From assembly GCF_000760595.1 (NCBI RefSeq), contig NZ_BBNM01000003.1, positions 248,001-312,000 of the forward strand: a DNA stretch of 64,000 nucleotides, read 5' to 3'. Under the pieces are notes generated by a model. The model was given only the letters and a program-made list of their open reading frames with translations. It was not told where the DNA came from and searched no databases. This document shows positions 54,801 through 64,000 of the stretch, one piece after another. The DNA comes from Acinetobacter soli. Lineage in GTDB: Bacteria; Pseudomonadota; Gammaproteobacteria; Pseudomonadales; Moraxellaceae. How positions within the stretch are numbered: the stretch's first letter is position 1; every line of letters begins with the position of its first letter. A program made the translations under genes and the position numbers.

Positions 54801-57800
54801 AGTTTGTTTCGACCCTCTTCAATCTGGAGTTGCTCTTTAGCTTGTAACGCGGTTAGGCCTTCTGAACTACTGATTTGTGAACCATGAATCTGGATATTAT
54901 TGCCTTGTAAGCTTAAATCGCCTTGGCTCTTAATTTGGCTGCCGACCTCAACTTGTCGTGTATCTAAATGATAAGCTTTTGAGCTACCCACCACATTGTT
55001 GGTCACTTGCGTATTCAGGCTACCGACTTTAAGGTCACCGCCTGTACGAATAATCGTTTGTCCACCGCTATTATTTTGGATATTTGCCGCCAATATACGA
55101 GTGTCACCCCCAACGTTCATCACTAAGCTTGGCTGATCATTCAACGCTTGCTGTTGTGCTGAACCGACGTAAAGACCCGCAATTCGATCTATTCCTGTCC
55201 AGCTATAGTTGCTCTGGCCTAATGCATTTTGGCTGCTCTGTGTGGTGGACTGAATATTCAGGTTACCTTTTACCTGCAAATTCATGGCTTGATCGGCCTG
55301 AATCATACCACCAATATTATTTAAATCTTTTTCTGTACCCAGACTAACTACGCCACCACGGATGTTTCCAGCAAGGTTGTTTAAATTCTGGCTATTAATT
55401 TGAATAACTTGTCGTCCTGCAATGGTTCCTGCATTGGTCAAATCTTTACTTAAATTGAGCTGAATACTATCGGCACTAATTAAAGTGCCATCGCCTTTTA
55501 AATCACCCACACGCGCTTTAACATACACCTGTGGCACTAAAGCTTTGGTTTTTGTACCATCTGGTAGGGTAGTTTCTTTTTCGACCAACCACACAATATC
55601 ACTGCTTAACTGCGCCATTTGTTCTGGCGTGAGTGCAATACCGGGGCGTAAGTTGTACTGTTTTGCATAACTCAGCCCATTGTTCATGAGCGCTTTATAC
55701 TGTTCCTCATCGGAAGCATATCCTTGTAAGAAACGGTAGCCAGTGAGTTGAGCAACTTGGTCCTGTACCATACGTTGTTCATAGTAACCATCACCTAATC
55801 TTTTTTGTTGAAGTGCTGGATCAAGCCCTAATGCATTCAACATATAATCTGAAGATAGCCAGTTGCGATAGTTACTAAACGCTGGGTCTGTTTCCACAAG
55901 GTACTGAGCACGGCTGTCTGGATTTTTACTATATAACGCATTATTTGGAACTTTAACGTTGGCATTGTTGGTACGAATTTCAAAACCACTGCCATCAATC
56001 TGTGCTGTTTGCCCCTCAACAGATGTCGCTTTTGTCTGATTGTTTTGAATTTGATCGACTGCGCTACTATTCAAGGCTTTATGATCGGTCGTGTTTGCCC
56101 CGACTACGCCTTCAAGCTGTGCCTGTCCTGTTTTCACTTCATTTGATTGAATACGATCAGATTGAGCTGTCGTTTGTTGAACTGCTGCGGTTTGATTCGT
56201 CTGTGTAGTTTGCTGATCAATCACATTGGCATTATGGTTTTGACTCAGCGCCTGTTCAGTCAAATTATCTTTGTTGACTTGCTGGGTTTGGTCTTGCACT
56301 TTAACAGGCGTCGCAGTGGTCGGATTTTCATAGATAAATAAATCTACCCCTTTGGTCACATCTGCTGGGTTATAAGCCTGTTCACCAGAAGCCCAGACAC
56401 GATCGTGCCCCTTGCCGTCATAACTGCCCGAACTCGGCGTTACCGTTCCTTCTTCATGCGTAATTTTGGTGCCTTTGGCATCGACATTGTGAATTGCTTT
56501 GGCATCTCCAATCAGCTTTTGACCTACCATAATTTGGCTTTTGTCATTATTGATTGTGCCTGTGAAACTTAAATTGCCTCCAGCACTGATCACAGCAGGC
56601 GCTGACTCATCTGCTACCGTCGTCGTGGTCGTTTGAGTACTTTTCACATGTTCATAGTGGTCAGTACTGTAAAGTTGTCCGTTGTAAACCACATAACCTT
56701 TAAACATATTGCCAGCCGAACTGTCTCCACTGTTACTGACAATAAAGAAGCGGCCTTCTGGACGGCTTAAATAATCCTCCATCGTGGCATTATAGTATTG
56801 TGTTACGGTTGGGTCTGTGGCCTGTAACTTGCTAAACAGATCTGGATTCTGGCTATAAATTTCCTGCGTAATTAAGAACTGATAACCAGGGTTATACCTT
56901 CCGGCACGCGAATCTGAAATATACATATTCCAGTAATCAAGTTGCGCTGTAGTCTGCTGTTGTTTGGTTGTAAAAAAGACATTCTGGTTATTCACCGTAT
57001 CAACATTCAAGTCGATATTGCCATTGGCATTAATCACAGAACTTCGGTTATTGACTTGCTGCGCAGTTCCTTGCGCATGCCACTGAGAGTCAAGCGAACC
57101 TCCTATACGCAAGTCTCCCATGGCAATAATTTGCGACCCACTTTGATGATTAAGGTTATTTTCCAGATTGTTTAAAACCTGTACCCCCAGATCCAGATCA
57201 CCTCTTGAGGCAATGACTGGCGCTAAACCATTGAGGCTTTGGTTATTTAAAGTATTCGCCTGAATTGCAATATGGTCACCATAAATACGTCCAGCAATAT
57301 TATTGAGTTGGCCTGCCTGAACATATGTATTTGCACCATTAATGAGTCCATAGTTATTGAGTACGCCTACAGCTTTAAGTTGAGTTTGCTGGCTTTCCAA
57401 ACTGCCATCTACAGCGTTTTCAATTGTATTTGCTGAAATAGATAACTGTCCGTTGCTTTTGATCGCGCCATGATTGCTCACTTTACCTTTAGAGCGCAGG
57501 TTTAAATTTCCCTGTGCCTGCAACTGACCTTGAGCATCTTGTACATAATCATCATTGAGCTGAAGATTGAGCTGTCCCTGACTTAAGACCTTACCGTCGC
57601 CTGTTAAACCTTTGGCTAGAATATTTAAACCTGCAGTTGATGAGCCTTCTTCACCTGCAATAATCATCCCTTGCTGATTGTTTACAATTAGACGGTTATT
57701 GTCTTGCTGACCTTGTATTGTTAGTTGATCAAGACTACTAATTAAGCCTTTGGTATTATTTAAATTATCCGAAATATTTAAATTCAGTTGCTGCTCAGCA

Positions 57801-60800
57801 GAGATGCGCCCAGCACTATTATTTAAACTACTTGCAGCTATTTCTACTTGCCCTGCCTGAATACCGTAATTCTGGTCATTGTCTGAATTATCAATATTTT
57901 GACTCGCAATTTTGACTTGCTTTGCCGCACTAATCAGGCCCTGCTGACTATTATCGAGTTGGCTTCCAGCCATCAGGCCTGTATTGAGGCTAATGTTTTG
58001 ATTCGCACTGATTTTGCCTTTCTGATTATTAATCGTACCTGCTTGTCCAACACTATCGATCAGTAAGTTTTGTCCACTGGCGAATAAGCCCGCATTACTG
58101 TTATTCACCTGAGGCGCTTGAATGGTTAATCCATTACCAGCAATAACCTGACCTTGTTCATTATTTAATTCTGAAGTTTGTAATAAGACTTGCCCTAAAG
58201 ATTGAACACCTTGAGCCAACTCTGTCTGGGTGGAATTTGAATTAGTTTTACGGTTATCAATGAGTTGCACGGCGTTTATACCAAGATCACCCTGTGCAGT
58301 GATGAGACCTTGCTGATTGTTCAGACTATCGGTACTAATCTGTAAGGTATTCCCGCTGTTCATATGCCCATTTTGGTTATTCAGGCTCTGCTGGTGAGTA
58401 TCAATCTGAATGTTGCTTTGGTCACCTTTAGTACTACTAATCAAGCCTTGCTGGCTATTATCAAGCCCCTGTACATCGAGTTTAATCGCTTGATTCGCCT
58501 GAATCTTACCACTTTGATTATTCAGTGCTTGCTGAGTCGTCTGGATCGATATGCCCGCATCGACCGACCCAATTTGACCCGCTTGGTTATTTAAGGCGGC
58601 ACTTTGAATCATTAATTGTTGTTGTGCTGCGATTAATCCCGCTTGGTTACTTAAGGTGTTTTGGCTATTTAGCTGAGCATTTTTTGCAGCAAGAATTTGT
58701 CCCTGATCATTCAAAATATCTTGTGCATTTAGATTGAGATCACCACTCGAATGAATATTTCCAGACTGGTTATCGAGTTGTGATGCTGTATTGAGATTAA
58801 GACCTGCTGTACCTGCGGTGACAATACTGCCCGCATTGTTTTTTAACGCACCAGCCTGAATTTCAAGATTATGATTGGTCTGAATCTTGCCATTACTATT
58901 ATTTAGAAGATTTTTAACAATGAATTGATTAACAATATTGTCTGGTGTTCCAGCCTCAACAATTTGACCCGCTTGATTGCTAAGCTGCTGTGTATTGATG
59001 TTAAAGCCATTGAAGCTAAGTAGCGTTCCAGCGTCATTGTTTAACCCGGAACTTTTGGTTTGCAAACGACCAGCAGTTTTGATATTGCCCTGATTATTAT
59101 TGAGCGTATTGGCAATTGCGAGTATTAGTTGGCTGTCTGCTGTGCCAGACTGGATCAGACCATTCTGGTTATTTAAATGATTGGCATTGATCTGTAGTTT
59201 TTGGCCTAGACTGTCAATTTGCCCGTTTTGATTATTTAAATCACCTGTCAACGAAATTTGAGTATCATCTAAACCTGTTTGCTGGATATGTCCTGACTGG
59301 TTATTTAAGTCTTTAGCATTAATTTGAACTTTATTTGCCTTTAAGTTGGCGTGTTGGGTATCTAGCGTATCTGGAGTGGTTAAATTAAGTTGCTCTGCGG
59401 CCTGAATCGAACTCTGTTGAGCGCTCAATTGACCAGATTTACTGCCAAGCGAAATATTTTTTGCTTGAACAAGGCTTTGATTTAACACATGGCTCGCGGC
59501 CTGACTCTTCAAATCACCGCCCGCGATGAGTTGCCCCTGCGCATTTATAGCACCTGTAGCATCGATGCCAAGATTACCCTGATTTGCTAATGCGCCCTCT
59601 GATGTTAAACCAGCAATCATGCTCCCTGCAGAAGTCTGGGTCAGTGTAGCCGTCTGTATATTTAAGTTATTTTGAGCAGCGACCTGTCCAGCATTGTTAA
59701 GATTTTGAGCAACTTTGAGTTGTTGATTTTGGCCAGCGTAAATCAGACCACTATTGTCTAATCGCCCAGTCTGCACATCTATATTTTGTGCTGCCTGAAT
59801 AATACCAGCCGACTTAGCTTGCTCAACACGACCATTATTGAGTTCATTATTAATATTGAGTGATACATCACCCGTTTTAGCCGCAATGACTCCTGAACGA
59901 TTATCTAAGTTTGATGCAGAGAGCTTAATCTCCTTCGCTTGTATCTGCCCTGACTGGTTATTAATTAACTGATCTGTTTTAAGCTCAAGCGCATTCGAAC
60001 TAACGATACTACCCTGTTGGTTGCTTAATCCCTTTCCAGCTTTTAGTGTAAGCTGGCCTTCACTCACAATATTACCCAGATCATTTTGAATATCATTTTG
60101 GCTGACAATATTGAGCTGAACAGGTTGTGAAGATGAATCATTTTGAGTGACCAGAATGGTTCCGTTTTGGTTATTCAGCGAACCTGCTTGAATGTCTAAG
60201 TTGTGATGACTTTGTAATACACTGCCTTGATGTTGATAGTCACTATTTACACGAATTGAACTTTGGCCATTTGCAGCACTCAACAGCATTTCACCATTAC
60301 GGTCAGTCAATTGGTTGGCTTGAATATTGGCTTGAGTAGCAGACACTTTTGATTGATCTAATCGTGCTTGATTGGTCGTAAGTTTGAGTGCGCCGTTCGT
60401 TCTCAATTCAGCCTTTTGCGCCTGAATATTTTGTATATCCATAGTTAAGCCGGCTTGGCCAGAATGCAAAATCACACCAGAGTCACTATTGAGTCCCTGT
60501 GATTGAATATTGAACTGATTTGCATTGGTGAGAATACGGCCTTGCTGGTTATTAATAATTCCCTGAACAGTTAAATTCAGGTCATCTGTTGCGGTGTGCT
60601 GAATCAAACCCTGTTGGTTATTAATGTCTTTCCCAATGTTCAGATTCAGTTTTTTCGCAAGAATCTGACCGCTTTGGTTAATTAAACTTTGCTCGTTTTG
60701 TACTGCAATGAATTGAATAGCATCAGCCTGCAATACACCCGACTGGTTATTTATATCTCCATCACGCGCTGTAATCGTAATATTTTGAGCTGCTGCCGAG

Positions 60801-63292
60801 CCTTGCGATACATCTACATTTGCTCCATCTAAATCAATATTACGGCTTGCCAGTAATTTGCCGTGATGCTCAAGTGACTGTTCTGTTTTAATCTTTAAAT
60901 CGGCTTGAGCATTTGGATCTTGCTCACCTTGAGCATTGATACCGACCGCGACCACACTTTTTTCGTCACCAACAAGACTCTGACTCGCTAAATCAATATT
61001 TCCATAGGCAGAAAGAATACCTCCTTGCTGCGTCATAACACCGGTATTGTTAATTTTTAACTGTTGATCAGCACGAATATAGCCCTGATTGGCAAGTTGC
61101 TGGCTGTCAATTTGCAGATTTTCATGACTCGATAACGTACCATTGACTGCATTATTTAAAGATCCAGTTTGAATTTTTAAACTTTGATCAGCATAAATCG
61201 TTCCAGCGCCGTTATTTAAAGTCTGATCTTGGTTTTGAATCGTAATATTTTTTGCAGAAATTTCACCTTGGTCGTTATCTAAACCTACAAGTGAACTATC
61301 CAAGTTATTGTTAGTGACTATTTTTCCTTTCTGGTTATTTAAATGACCTGAAAGACTCAATTTTAATAATTGTCCAGCCTCCAGATCACCCCCACTGTTA
61401 TTTAGGCTCAATCCCTGTAAATAAAGTTCAGACGAACTCGCGATCTGCCCTGCTTGATTGAGAATATTTCCACTTGAGATCAGACGAATATTATTCAAGG
61501 CATTCATTTTACCGCCCTGATTATCAACCGACTGGCTATTCACATCTAAAGATGTGAGTGATTGTAGTAATCCTTGCTGATTACTAAAACTACTGGTCTG
61601 AATCTCTGCCTGCTTAACGGTCAATTGCCCCTGATCATTGTTAAAGCGCTCGCCCTGTATTTTCACATGACCCAAATTGAGCTGACCGCCTTGGTTATCT
61701 AACCCATTTTGGCTCTCGACATCTACACCGCCATTGGCAATGATGGTTCCTTGATCATTATTCAGTTGGTCTTTAACATGAATATAACCTTGGTCATACG
61801 TTTTTGGCGTGGTGTCTATTGGGGTAGCAACTTCCAAACTTCCCCCATCTTGTGCAGGATTTGATGGAGCGGTCTCTGATCCTGTTCCACCTGTCGACCC
61901 GCCCGTACCGCTGCCTGTCGTGTTCTTAGCAATGCCGATTTTACCGCCAAGGTTGGTCATTGAACCTGACTTCAAATCCAGCCCTTGCATACCTGTTTGT
62001 TCGATAGATCCACTATTTTTTAAACTGGTCGCATCTATCACAACGCGAGCAGCGTTCAATGTGCCGCTATTATTTAAACGATTCTGTTGATTCAGATGCA
62101 ACTCATCGGCACTACTGATTAAACCAGCATTGTCTAGATTTTGACTCTCAACAGAAATTTGTGATGTGGCACTACTCACGTTACCCGTATTTTGAACATT
62201 TTGAGCTTTCAGCTGTACCTGATCTTTATTCGCAATCACATTGCCTGTGTTGACCAAATCACCGTTGGCATTGAGGCTCAGCATACCTTGAGTGCTATTG
62301 ATCGTGCCGGCGTTACGTACACCCAAGCCTTGCTCGGTTCCCACCAGAAAGATTTTCCCAGCATACATTCCGCCCAATTGGCCTACATCTAAAGCAAAGT
62401 TGGATATCGGTGCACTTGTAGCACCCGTCGTTGCAGTAATTTGAGGCGCTACTTGGTCTTTGACTTGAATATCATTTTGACCTAACACCGTGTTCAGCTC
62501 ATTGGCATATAGGCATGCATTGACTTTTAAAGCACGTGTATAGATATCGGTAAACGGGGTTAGACTTCCATTTAAACCTTTACCGTCAATCGTCACTTGC
62601 CCCTCGCGAACACGGAACGATTCCAGATAACCCTGATTCATCACCGCCTGCCCTGTGGTCAGGGTAAAACGATCTGCATTAATCACACCACAGCCATCAC
62701 AGACCAAACCAGACGGATTGGCAATGACCACTTGCGCCTGTTTTCCGGCAACTTCGATATAGCCTTTGAGTTGACTCGGATTACTCGAGTTGACTTCATT
62801 TAAAATGACTTTTGCTTCACCTTTTGCAAGCCAAGGATTGCCCTGTACCCAGCCACCGATTTGAGTTTGGGTGTTATTTCGTGAGTTATTTAAAATGGCG
62901 CCTTCTTGCCCTACATCAAACTGAGTATAAGTATTGCGTGACACACCACCGGCACTCGGCGTCTGGATATTCACCTGCGTGGTACCATTGGCACTGTTTA
63001 AGATGGTGGCTTGCTGCGACGTCGGTGCGCCTTTATCGGCAATAATTTGCGTATCTGCCACCGTACTCATGGGTAGGCTGATCACCAAAGCCCCCAAACA
63101 CCCGATCACGGCAAAGTTAAGCGGATTGAGTTTTTTATAATGAATCGGCGAAACCGTGACTGCCACCGTATCTGCCGACGTTGAGGCGGAAGTTTGCCCA
63201 GCCTGTTTGGTTTGACTTTTGACAATTTCGGCCACGGCAATAAATAGACCACGGGCCTGACTAAAAATAACGCGGTAGCAATTCTTATTCAT
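51824..63292 (-). CDS. cdiA: CdiA, contact-dependent growth inhibition effector
   Basis: 3822 residues, uninterrupted. Residues 1-80 form the extended signal (MNKNCYRVIFSQARGLFIAV to STVAD). TPS domain about 85-330 (SRNTYTQFDVGQEGAILNNS, QVVIANPSGLVCDGCGV). FHA-1 repeats about 330-2100, with dozens of roughly 20-residue units based on LNNQNGxI. A probable receptor-binding region lies near 2110-2590, with tyrosine-rich parts and NYRNWLSSDYML. FHA-2 follows to about 3560, then pretoxin to 3654. The usual VENN reads VEENG here. The C-terminal 168 residues are rich in hydrophobic stretches (ISGAAISTAPYLVAEGAA, IGFSSAVTGLYGAGLASSAG) with a CPTC pair, suggesting a membrane-acting toxin. It is secreted by CdiB and kills neighbours lacking the matching CdiI. 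Confidence 0.97.
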   Translation of the reverse strand: MNKNCYRVIFSQARGLFIAVAEIVKSQTKQAGQTSASTSADTVAVTVSPIHYKKLNPLNFAVIGCLGALVISLPMSTVADTQIIADKGAPTSQQATILNSANGTTQVNIQTPSAGGVSRNTYTQFDVGQEGAILNNSRNNTQTQIGGWVQGNPWLAKGEAKVILNEVNSSNPSQLKGYIEVAGKQAQVVIANPSGLVCDGCGVINADRFTLTTGQAVMNQGYLESFRVREGQVTIDGKGLNGSLTPFTDIYTRALKVNACLYANELNTVLGQNDIQVKDQVAPQITATTGATSAPISNFALDVGQLGGMYAGKIFLVGTEQGLGVRNAGTINSTQGMLSLNANGDLVNTGNVIANKDQVQLKAQNVQNTGNVSSATSQISVESQNLDNAGLISSADELHLNQQNRLNNSGTLNAARVVIDATSLKNSGSIEQTGMQGLDLKSGSMTNLGGKIGIAKNTTGSGTGGSTGGTGSETAPSNPAQDGGSLEVATPIDTTPKTYDQGYIHVKDQLNNDQGTIIANGGVDVESQNGLDNQGGQLNLGHVKIQGERFNNDQGQLTVKQAEIQTSSFSNQQGLLQSLTSLDVNSQSVDNQGGKMNALNNIRLISSGNILNQAGQIASSSELYLQGLSLNNSGGDLEAGQLLKLSLSGHLNNQKGKIVTNNNLDSSLVGLDNDQGEISAKNITIQNQDQTLNNGAGTIYADQSLKIQTGSLNNAVNGTLSSHENLQIDSQQLANQGYIRADQQLKINNTGVMTQQGGILSAYGNIDLASQSLVGDEKSVVAVGINAQGEQDPNAQADLKIKTEQSLEHHGKLLASRNIDLDGANVDVSQGSAAAQNITITARDGDINNQSGVLQADAIQFIAVQNEQSLINQSGQILAKKLNLNIGKDINNQQGLIQHTATDDLNLTVQGIINNQQGRILTNANQFNIQSQGLNSDSGVILHSGQAGLTMDIQNIQAQKAELRTNGALKLTTNQARLDQSKVSATQANIQANQLTDRNGEMLLSAANGQSSIRVNSDYQHQGSVLQSHHNLDIQAGSLNNQNGTILVTQNDSSSQPVQLNIVSQNDIQNDLGNIVSEGQLTLKAGKGLSNQQGSIVSSNALELKTDQLINNQSGQIQAKEIKLSASNLDNRSGVIAAKTGDVSLNINNELNNGRVEQAKSAGIIQAAQNIDVQTGRLDNSGLIYAGQNQQLKVAQNLNNAGQVAAQNNLNIQTATLTQTSAGSMIAGLTSEGALANQGNLGIDATGAINAQGQLIAGGDLKSQAASHVLNQSLVQAKNISLGSKSGQLSAQQSSIQAAEQLNLTTPDTLDTQHANLKANKVQINAKDLNNQSGHIQQTGLDDTQISLTGDLNNQNGQIDSLGQKLQINANHLNNQNGLIQSGTADSQLILAIANTLNNNQGNIKTAGRLQTKSSGLNNDAGTLLSFNGFNINTQQLSNQAGQIVEAGTPDNIVNQFIVKNLLNNSNGKIQTNHNLEIQAGALKNNAGSIVTAGTAGLNLNTASQLDNQSGNIHSSGDLNLNAQDILNDQGQILAAKNAQLNSQNTLSNQAGLIAAQQQLMIQSAALNNQAGQIGSVDAGISIQTTQQALNNQSGKIQANQAIKLDVQGLDNSQQGLISSTKGDQSNIQIDTHQQSLNNQNGHMNSGNTLQISTDSLNNQQGLITAQGDLGINAVQLIDNRKTNSNSTQTELAQGVQSLGQVLLQTSELNNEQGQVIAGNGLTIQAPQVNNSNAGLFASGQNLLIDSVGQAGTINNQKGKISANQNISLNTGLMAGSQLDNSQQGLISAAKQVKIASQNIDNSDNDQNYGIQAGQVEIAASSLNNSAGRISAEQQLNLNISDNLNNTKGLISSLDQLTIQGQQDNNRLIVNNQQGMIIAGEEGSSTAGLNILAKGLTGDGKVLSQGQLNLQLNDDYVQDAQGQLQAQGNLNLRSKGKVSNHGAIKSNGQLSISANTIENAVDGSLESQQTQLKAVGVLNNYGLINGANTYVQAGQLNNIAGRIYGDHIAIQANTLNNQSLNGLAPVIASRGDLDLGVQVLNNLENNLNHQSGSQIIAMGDLRIGGSLDSQWHAQGTAQQVNNRSSVINANGNIDLNVDTVNNQNVFFTTKQQQTTAQLDYWNMYISDSRAGRYNPGYQFLITQEIYSQNPDLFSKLQATDPTVTQYYNATMEDYLSRPEGRFFIVSNSGDSSAGNMFKGYVVYNGQLYSTDHYEHVKSTQTTTTTVADESAPAVISAGGNLSFTGTINNDKSQIMVGQKLIGDAKAIHNVDAKGTKITHEEGTVTPSSGSYDGKGHDRVWASGEQAYNPADVTKGVDLFIYENPTTATPVKVQDQTQQVNKDNLTEQALSQNHNANVIDQQTTQTNQTAAVQQTTAQSDRIQSNEVKTGQAQLEGVVGANTTDHKALNSSAVDQIQNNQTKATSVEGQTAQIDGSGFEIRTNNANVKVPNNALYSKNPDSRAQYLVETDPAFSNYRNWLSSDYMLNALGLDPALQQKRLGDGYYEQRMVQDQVAQLTGYRFLQGYASDEEQYKALMNNGLSYAKQYNLRPGIALTPEQMAQLSSDIVWLVEKETTLPDGTKTKALVPQVYVKARVGDLKGDGTLISADSIQLNLSKDLTNAGTIAGRQVIQINSQNLNNLAGNIRGGVVSLGTEKDLNNIGGMIQADQAMNLQVKGNLNIQSTTQSSQNALGQSNYSWTGIDRIAGLYVGSAQQQALNDQPSLVMNVGGDTRILAANIQNNSGGQTIIRTGGDLKVGSLNTQVTNNVVGSSKAYHLDTRQVEVGSQIKSQGDLSLQGNNIQIHGSQISSSEGLTALQAKEQLQIEEGRNKLDQQDQSSFTKKGKLSSSTTSDFSHRSSDIAVGSIVEGKKVLLDAENINVRGSNIVSDELTQIQAKENVTIEGAQNQYNSETNSVVKKSGFMSTGGIGFSLGKKQDTTLQTGQQLTNSASQVGSLNGNTNIIAGKTYQQTGSTVSSQKGDVNVQAQQINVEAAKEQQDSLYKHEMQQKGLTIAVNVPVVTAVQSAVESTKQVGQSKNDRVNAMAAANSAFDSYKAGQALSKLKDAASSAGNLAEAAQVSASITYGEQKNTDQTQVQSTNASASQIHAGGKVNLNATGAGDQSNINIIGSDVIGQQGTQLIAQNNVNIQAAQQTRTEESKNQSKGWNVGVAASYGPQGGAAGVTAGGNVGKGKSSGSETSYLTSQIGSKDSQTTIQSGNTTNIIGGQVQGKGVKVDAKELNIESLQNTANYNSTQQNIEGQVTVGIGTGVAASGSANKTNINANYASVQDQAGIYAGDDGYQINVKNNTDLKGAIITSNPLAETLNKNSLSTGTLTYTDIHNQTEYDAKGLGVSGGVNVKGGWDGSGKNKEGRPSNSVNKSVGFGLDSDKDSSVTKSGVNTQNITITETITQQALTGKTVEQVKADIYTTTSTENAKENSGAIANNFDKDKVQKEIGTQIAVTKRFDENRQAAKQEVNTLSDAAKEQYEKGEITEAQYQAKRENYKNLGLLIDTVTSGLSAPTSSGLGIATATLSPAASYKIGQYFKEQANNNPNGQLTSGQEAAHILAHTVLGAAVAVAGGNNALTAGLSAGGAEAAAPVLSSFLYGKEAKDLTAEQKSTISSIVGLAGTALGATTGNVATTVQSGQVAQNAVEENGLLELMIPTTISNFVKDKNQADALKQQGNLRKITISGAAISTAPYLVAEGAATYQIISPVSQVAVKSGIIGSGMDAANQIWTCPTCSFNYQQNIGIGFSSAVTGLYGAGLASSAGVTQVGFLNLPTNLKNVGGLVIFGNQQILNQAGGKIVKNLTSNENQKQQERK
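52330..52610 (-). repeat. Pretoxin (PT-VENN) direct repeat, copy 5 of 5 (in cdiA)
   Basis: The copy in the live cdiA gene. Recombination between it and any other copy in the same orientation would delete the DNA between them and place a different toxin/immunity pair on cdiA. Confidence 0.85.
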
Positions 63293-63364
63293 TTGTTTTA
63301 CTCAATCTTCATTTCTATAAAAACACATGCACACCATTGGACGGTCGCTTTGATCGTCTAATGC

Positions 63365-64000
63365 TCAATAGCTCCAGTTCACACTAAAGCCCGTGGTGTA
63401 ATGGTCTGTTCTAAAGTTATCTGGTTTTTTCAAGGGAGCGCCCACAAAGACGTCGTAACTCATGCGCAGTGGCGCGATCTGGCCACGTAAACCCACGACA
63501 CTGCCCAGCAAGCTTGTACCTGGCAATGGATTCGGCTGATACGCTGTGCGTCCACCCACTTCACCGTAGTCAATACCGGCATACCAGTAATGCGGTTGAC
63601 TTAAAATCGAACCGCTCAATTCATTTCTCACCAAAAAGCCGTTATCGGCCAGTAGGGTTTGTTCGCCATCAAAGCCACGTACGGTATAACGGTTACCAAT
63701 CGAGAAACGGTCTTGTGGGGTTAAAGGTTTGTTACTTCGTTGCATACGCCATTCGGCGGTATATTGCAGATTCTGCGCGCCCACTTTAAATGGTACTTGC
63801 AAGCTGGCATTGGCCTGTAAAACTCCTACACGGGTATATGCTTCATCAAATGCTTCTTCGGGTGCACGCATGGCTCCCAGCCAGCCTGTGCCTCGTTTAT
63901 AGGTCAGATTGGTTGCTAAAGTCGCATTAGAAAAATATTCAACATGATCCAGCATGGCTTTCCAGCCTGCAGTTTTTCGGCGTTGCACTTCAACTTCAAC
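63365..64000 (-). CDS. cdiB: CdiB two-partner secretion transporter (C-terminal part)
   Basis: The frame runs in from the right edge; about the last 211 residues are seen. The Omp85/TpsB barrel motif VRGFDGEQ is preceded by DRFSIGNRYT, and the protein ends with FSVNWSY, a typical outer-membrane terminus. It lies 72 bases upstream of cdiA in the same direction. It exports CdiA across the outer membrane. POTRA domains and the promoter of the operon lie outside the window. Confidence 0.93.
   Translation of the reverse strand, partial: VEVEVQRRKTAGWKAMLDHVEYFSNATLATNLTYKRGTGWLGAMRAPEEAFDEAYTRVGVLQANASLQVPFKVGAQNLQYTAEWRMQRSNKPLTPQDRFSIGNRYTVRGFDGEQTLLADNGFLVRNELSGSILSQPHYWYAGIDYGEVGGRTAYQPNPLPGTSLLGSVVGLRGQIAPLRMSYDVFVGAPLKKPDNFRTDHYTTGFSVNWSY

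Noticed and set aside
57000..62000. A CRISPR-like or minisatellite array in the strongly periodic cdiA DNA
   Set aside because: The period follows the roughly 20-residue FHA-1 protein repeats; the DNA units are diverged and lie in a single open frame.
61809..62090. Plus-strand open frames within cdiA (this and many others from 52 to 63 kb)
   Set aside because: They are antisense shadows of the repetitive cdiA coding sequence and recur wherever the same repeat recurs.

Overview
The window looks like chromosomal DNA of an Acinetobacter-type gammaproteobacterium. This inference rests on gene content: a hydroxamate siderophore locus with three NIS synthetases resembling the acinetoferrin/baumannoferrin loci, an ArgP/LysE pair, and a very large cdiBAI locus with an ESPR leader. 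No rRNA or tRNA gene, CRISPR array or recognisable insertion sequence was found.

Layout: (1) 1-20 kb is mostly catabolic and transport genes. It holds the tail of a Rieske oxygenase with its VanB-type reductase, two FCD-type GntR regulators, an isopenicillin-N-synthase-like dioxygenase, a TonB receptor divergent from a FecBCD-type ABC importer, an ArgP-like regulator divergent from a LysE-type exporter, a PAP2 phosphatase lipoprotein, a succinate-semialdehyde-type dehydrogenase, an MFS permease, and a DszA/NtaA-type plus DszC/SfnB-type flavin monooxygenase pair. (2) 20.1-32.97 kb is one leftward siderophore unit: NIS synthetase, N-hydroxylase, MFS exporter, two more NIS synthetases, FhuF-like reductase, RraA-like protein, acyltransferase and TonB receptor. 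It has a Fur box at the first promoter and a second one before the receptor. (3) 33-64 kb is a contact-dependent growth inhibition (CDI) island, almost all leftward: the end of cdiB, a 3822-codon cdiA, a membrane-type cdiI, then about 18.5 kb of displaced CdiA-CT/CdiI modules.

The displaced modules are the most interesting part. Reading away from cdiI they are: a truncated toxin with a GMGS-type immunity remnant; a nuclease toxin with a nonsense codon and an intact DUF1436 immunity gene; a toxin-tail remnant with a frameshifted DUF1436 copy; a toxin with a different pretoxin type and a nonsense codon, plus an Imm42-like gene; an unclassified pair; an intact toxin of the same type as the first remnant with its immunity gene; a toxin-tail remnant with an Imm49-like gene; an Ntox21-like toxin with an Imm41-like gene; a BURPS668_1122-type deaminase toxin with its immunity gene; a frameshifted PD-(D/E)XK-like nuclease with a second Imm49-like gene; and a terminal core fragment. 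Toxin genes are often broken while most immunity genes stay open, as expected if past immunities are retained against sibling strains. Near-identical pretoxin segments (five copies) could allow any module to recombine onto cdiA.

Inside the array, on the opposite strand, sit a KptA/Tpt1 RNA 2'-phosphotransferase gene and a DUF4291 gene. I regard this pair as the best candidate for an undescribed function, possibly linked to RNA or NAD+-dependent toxin chemistry.
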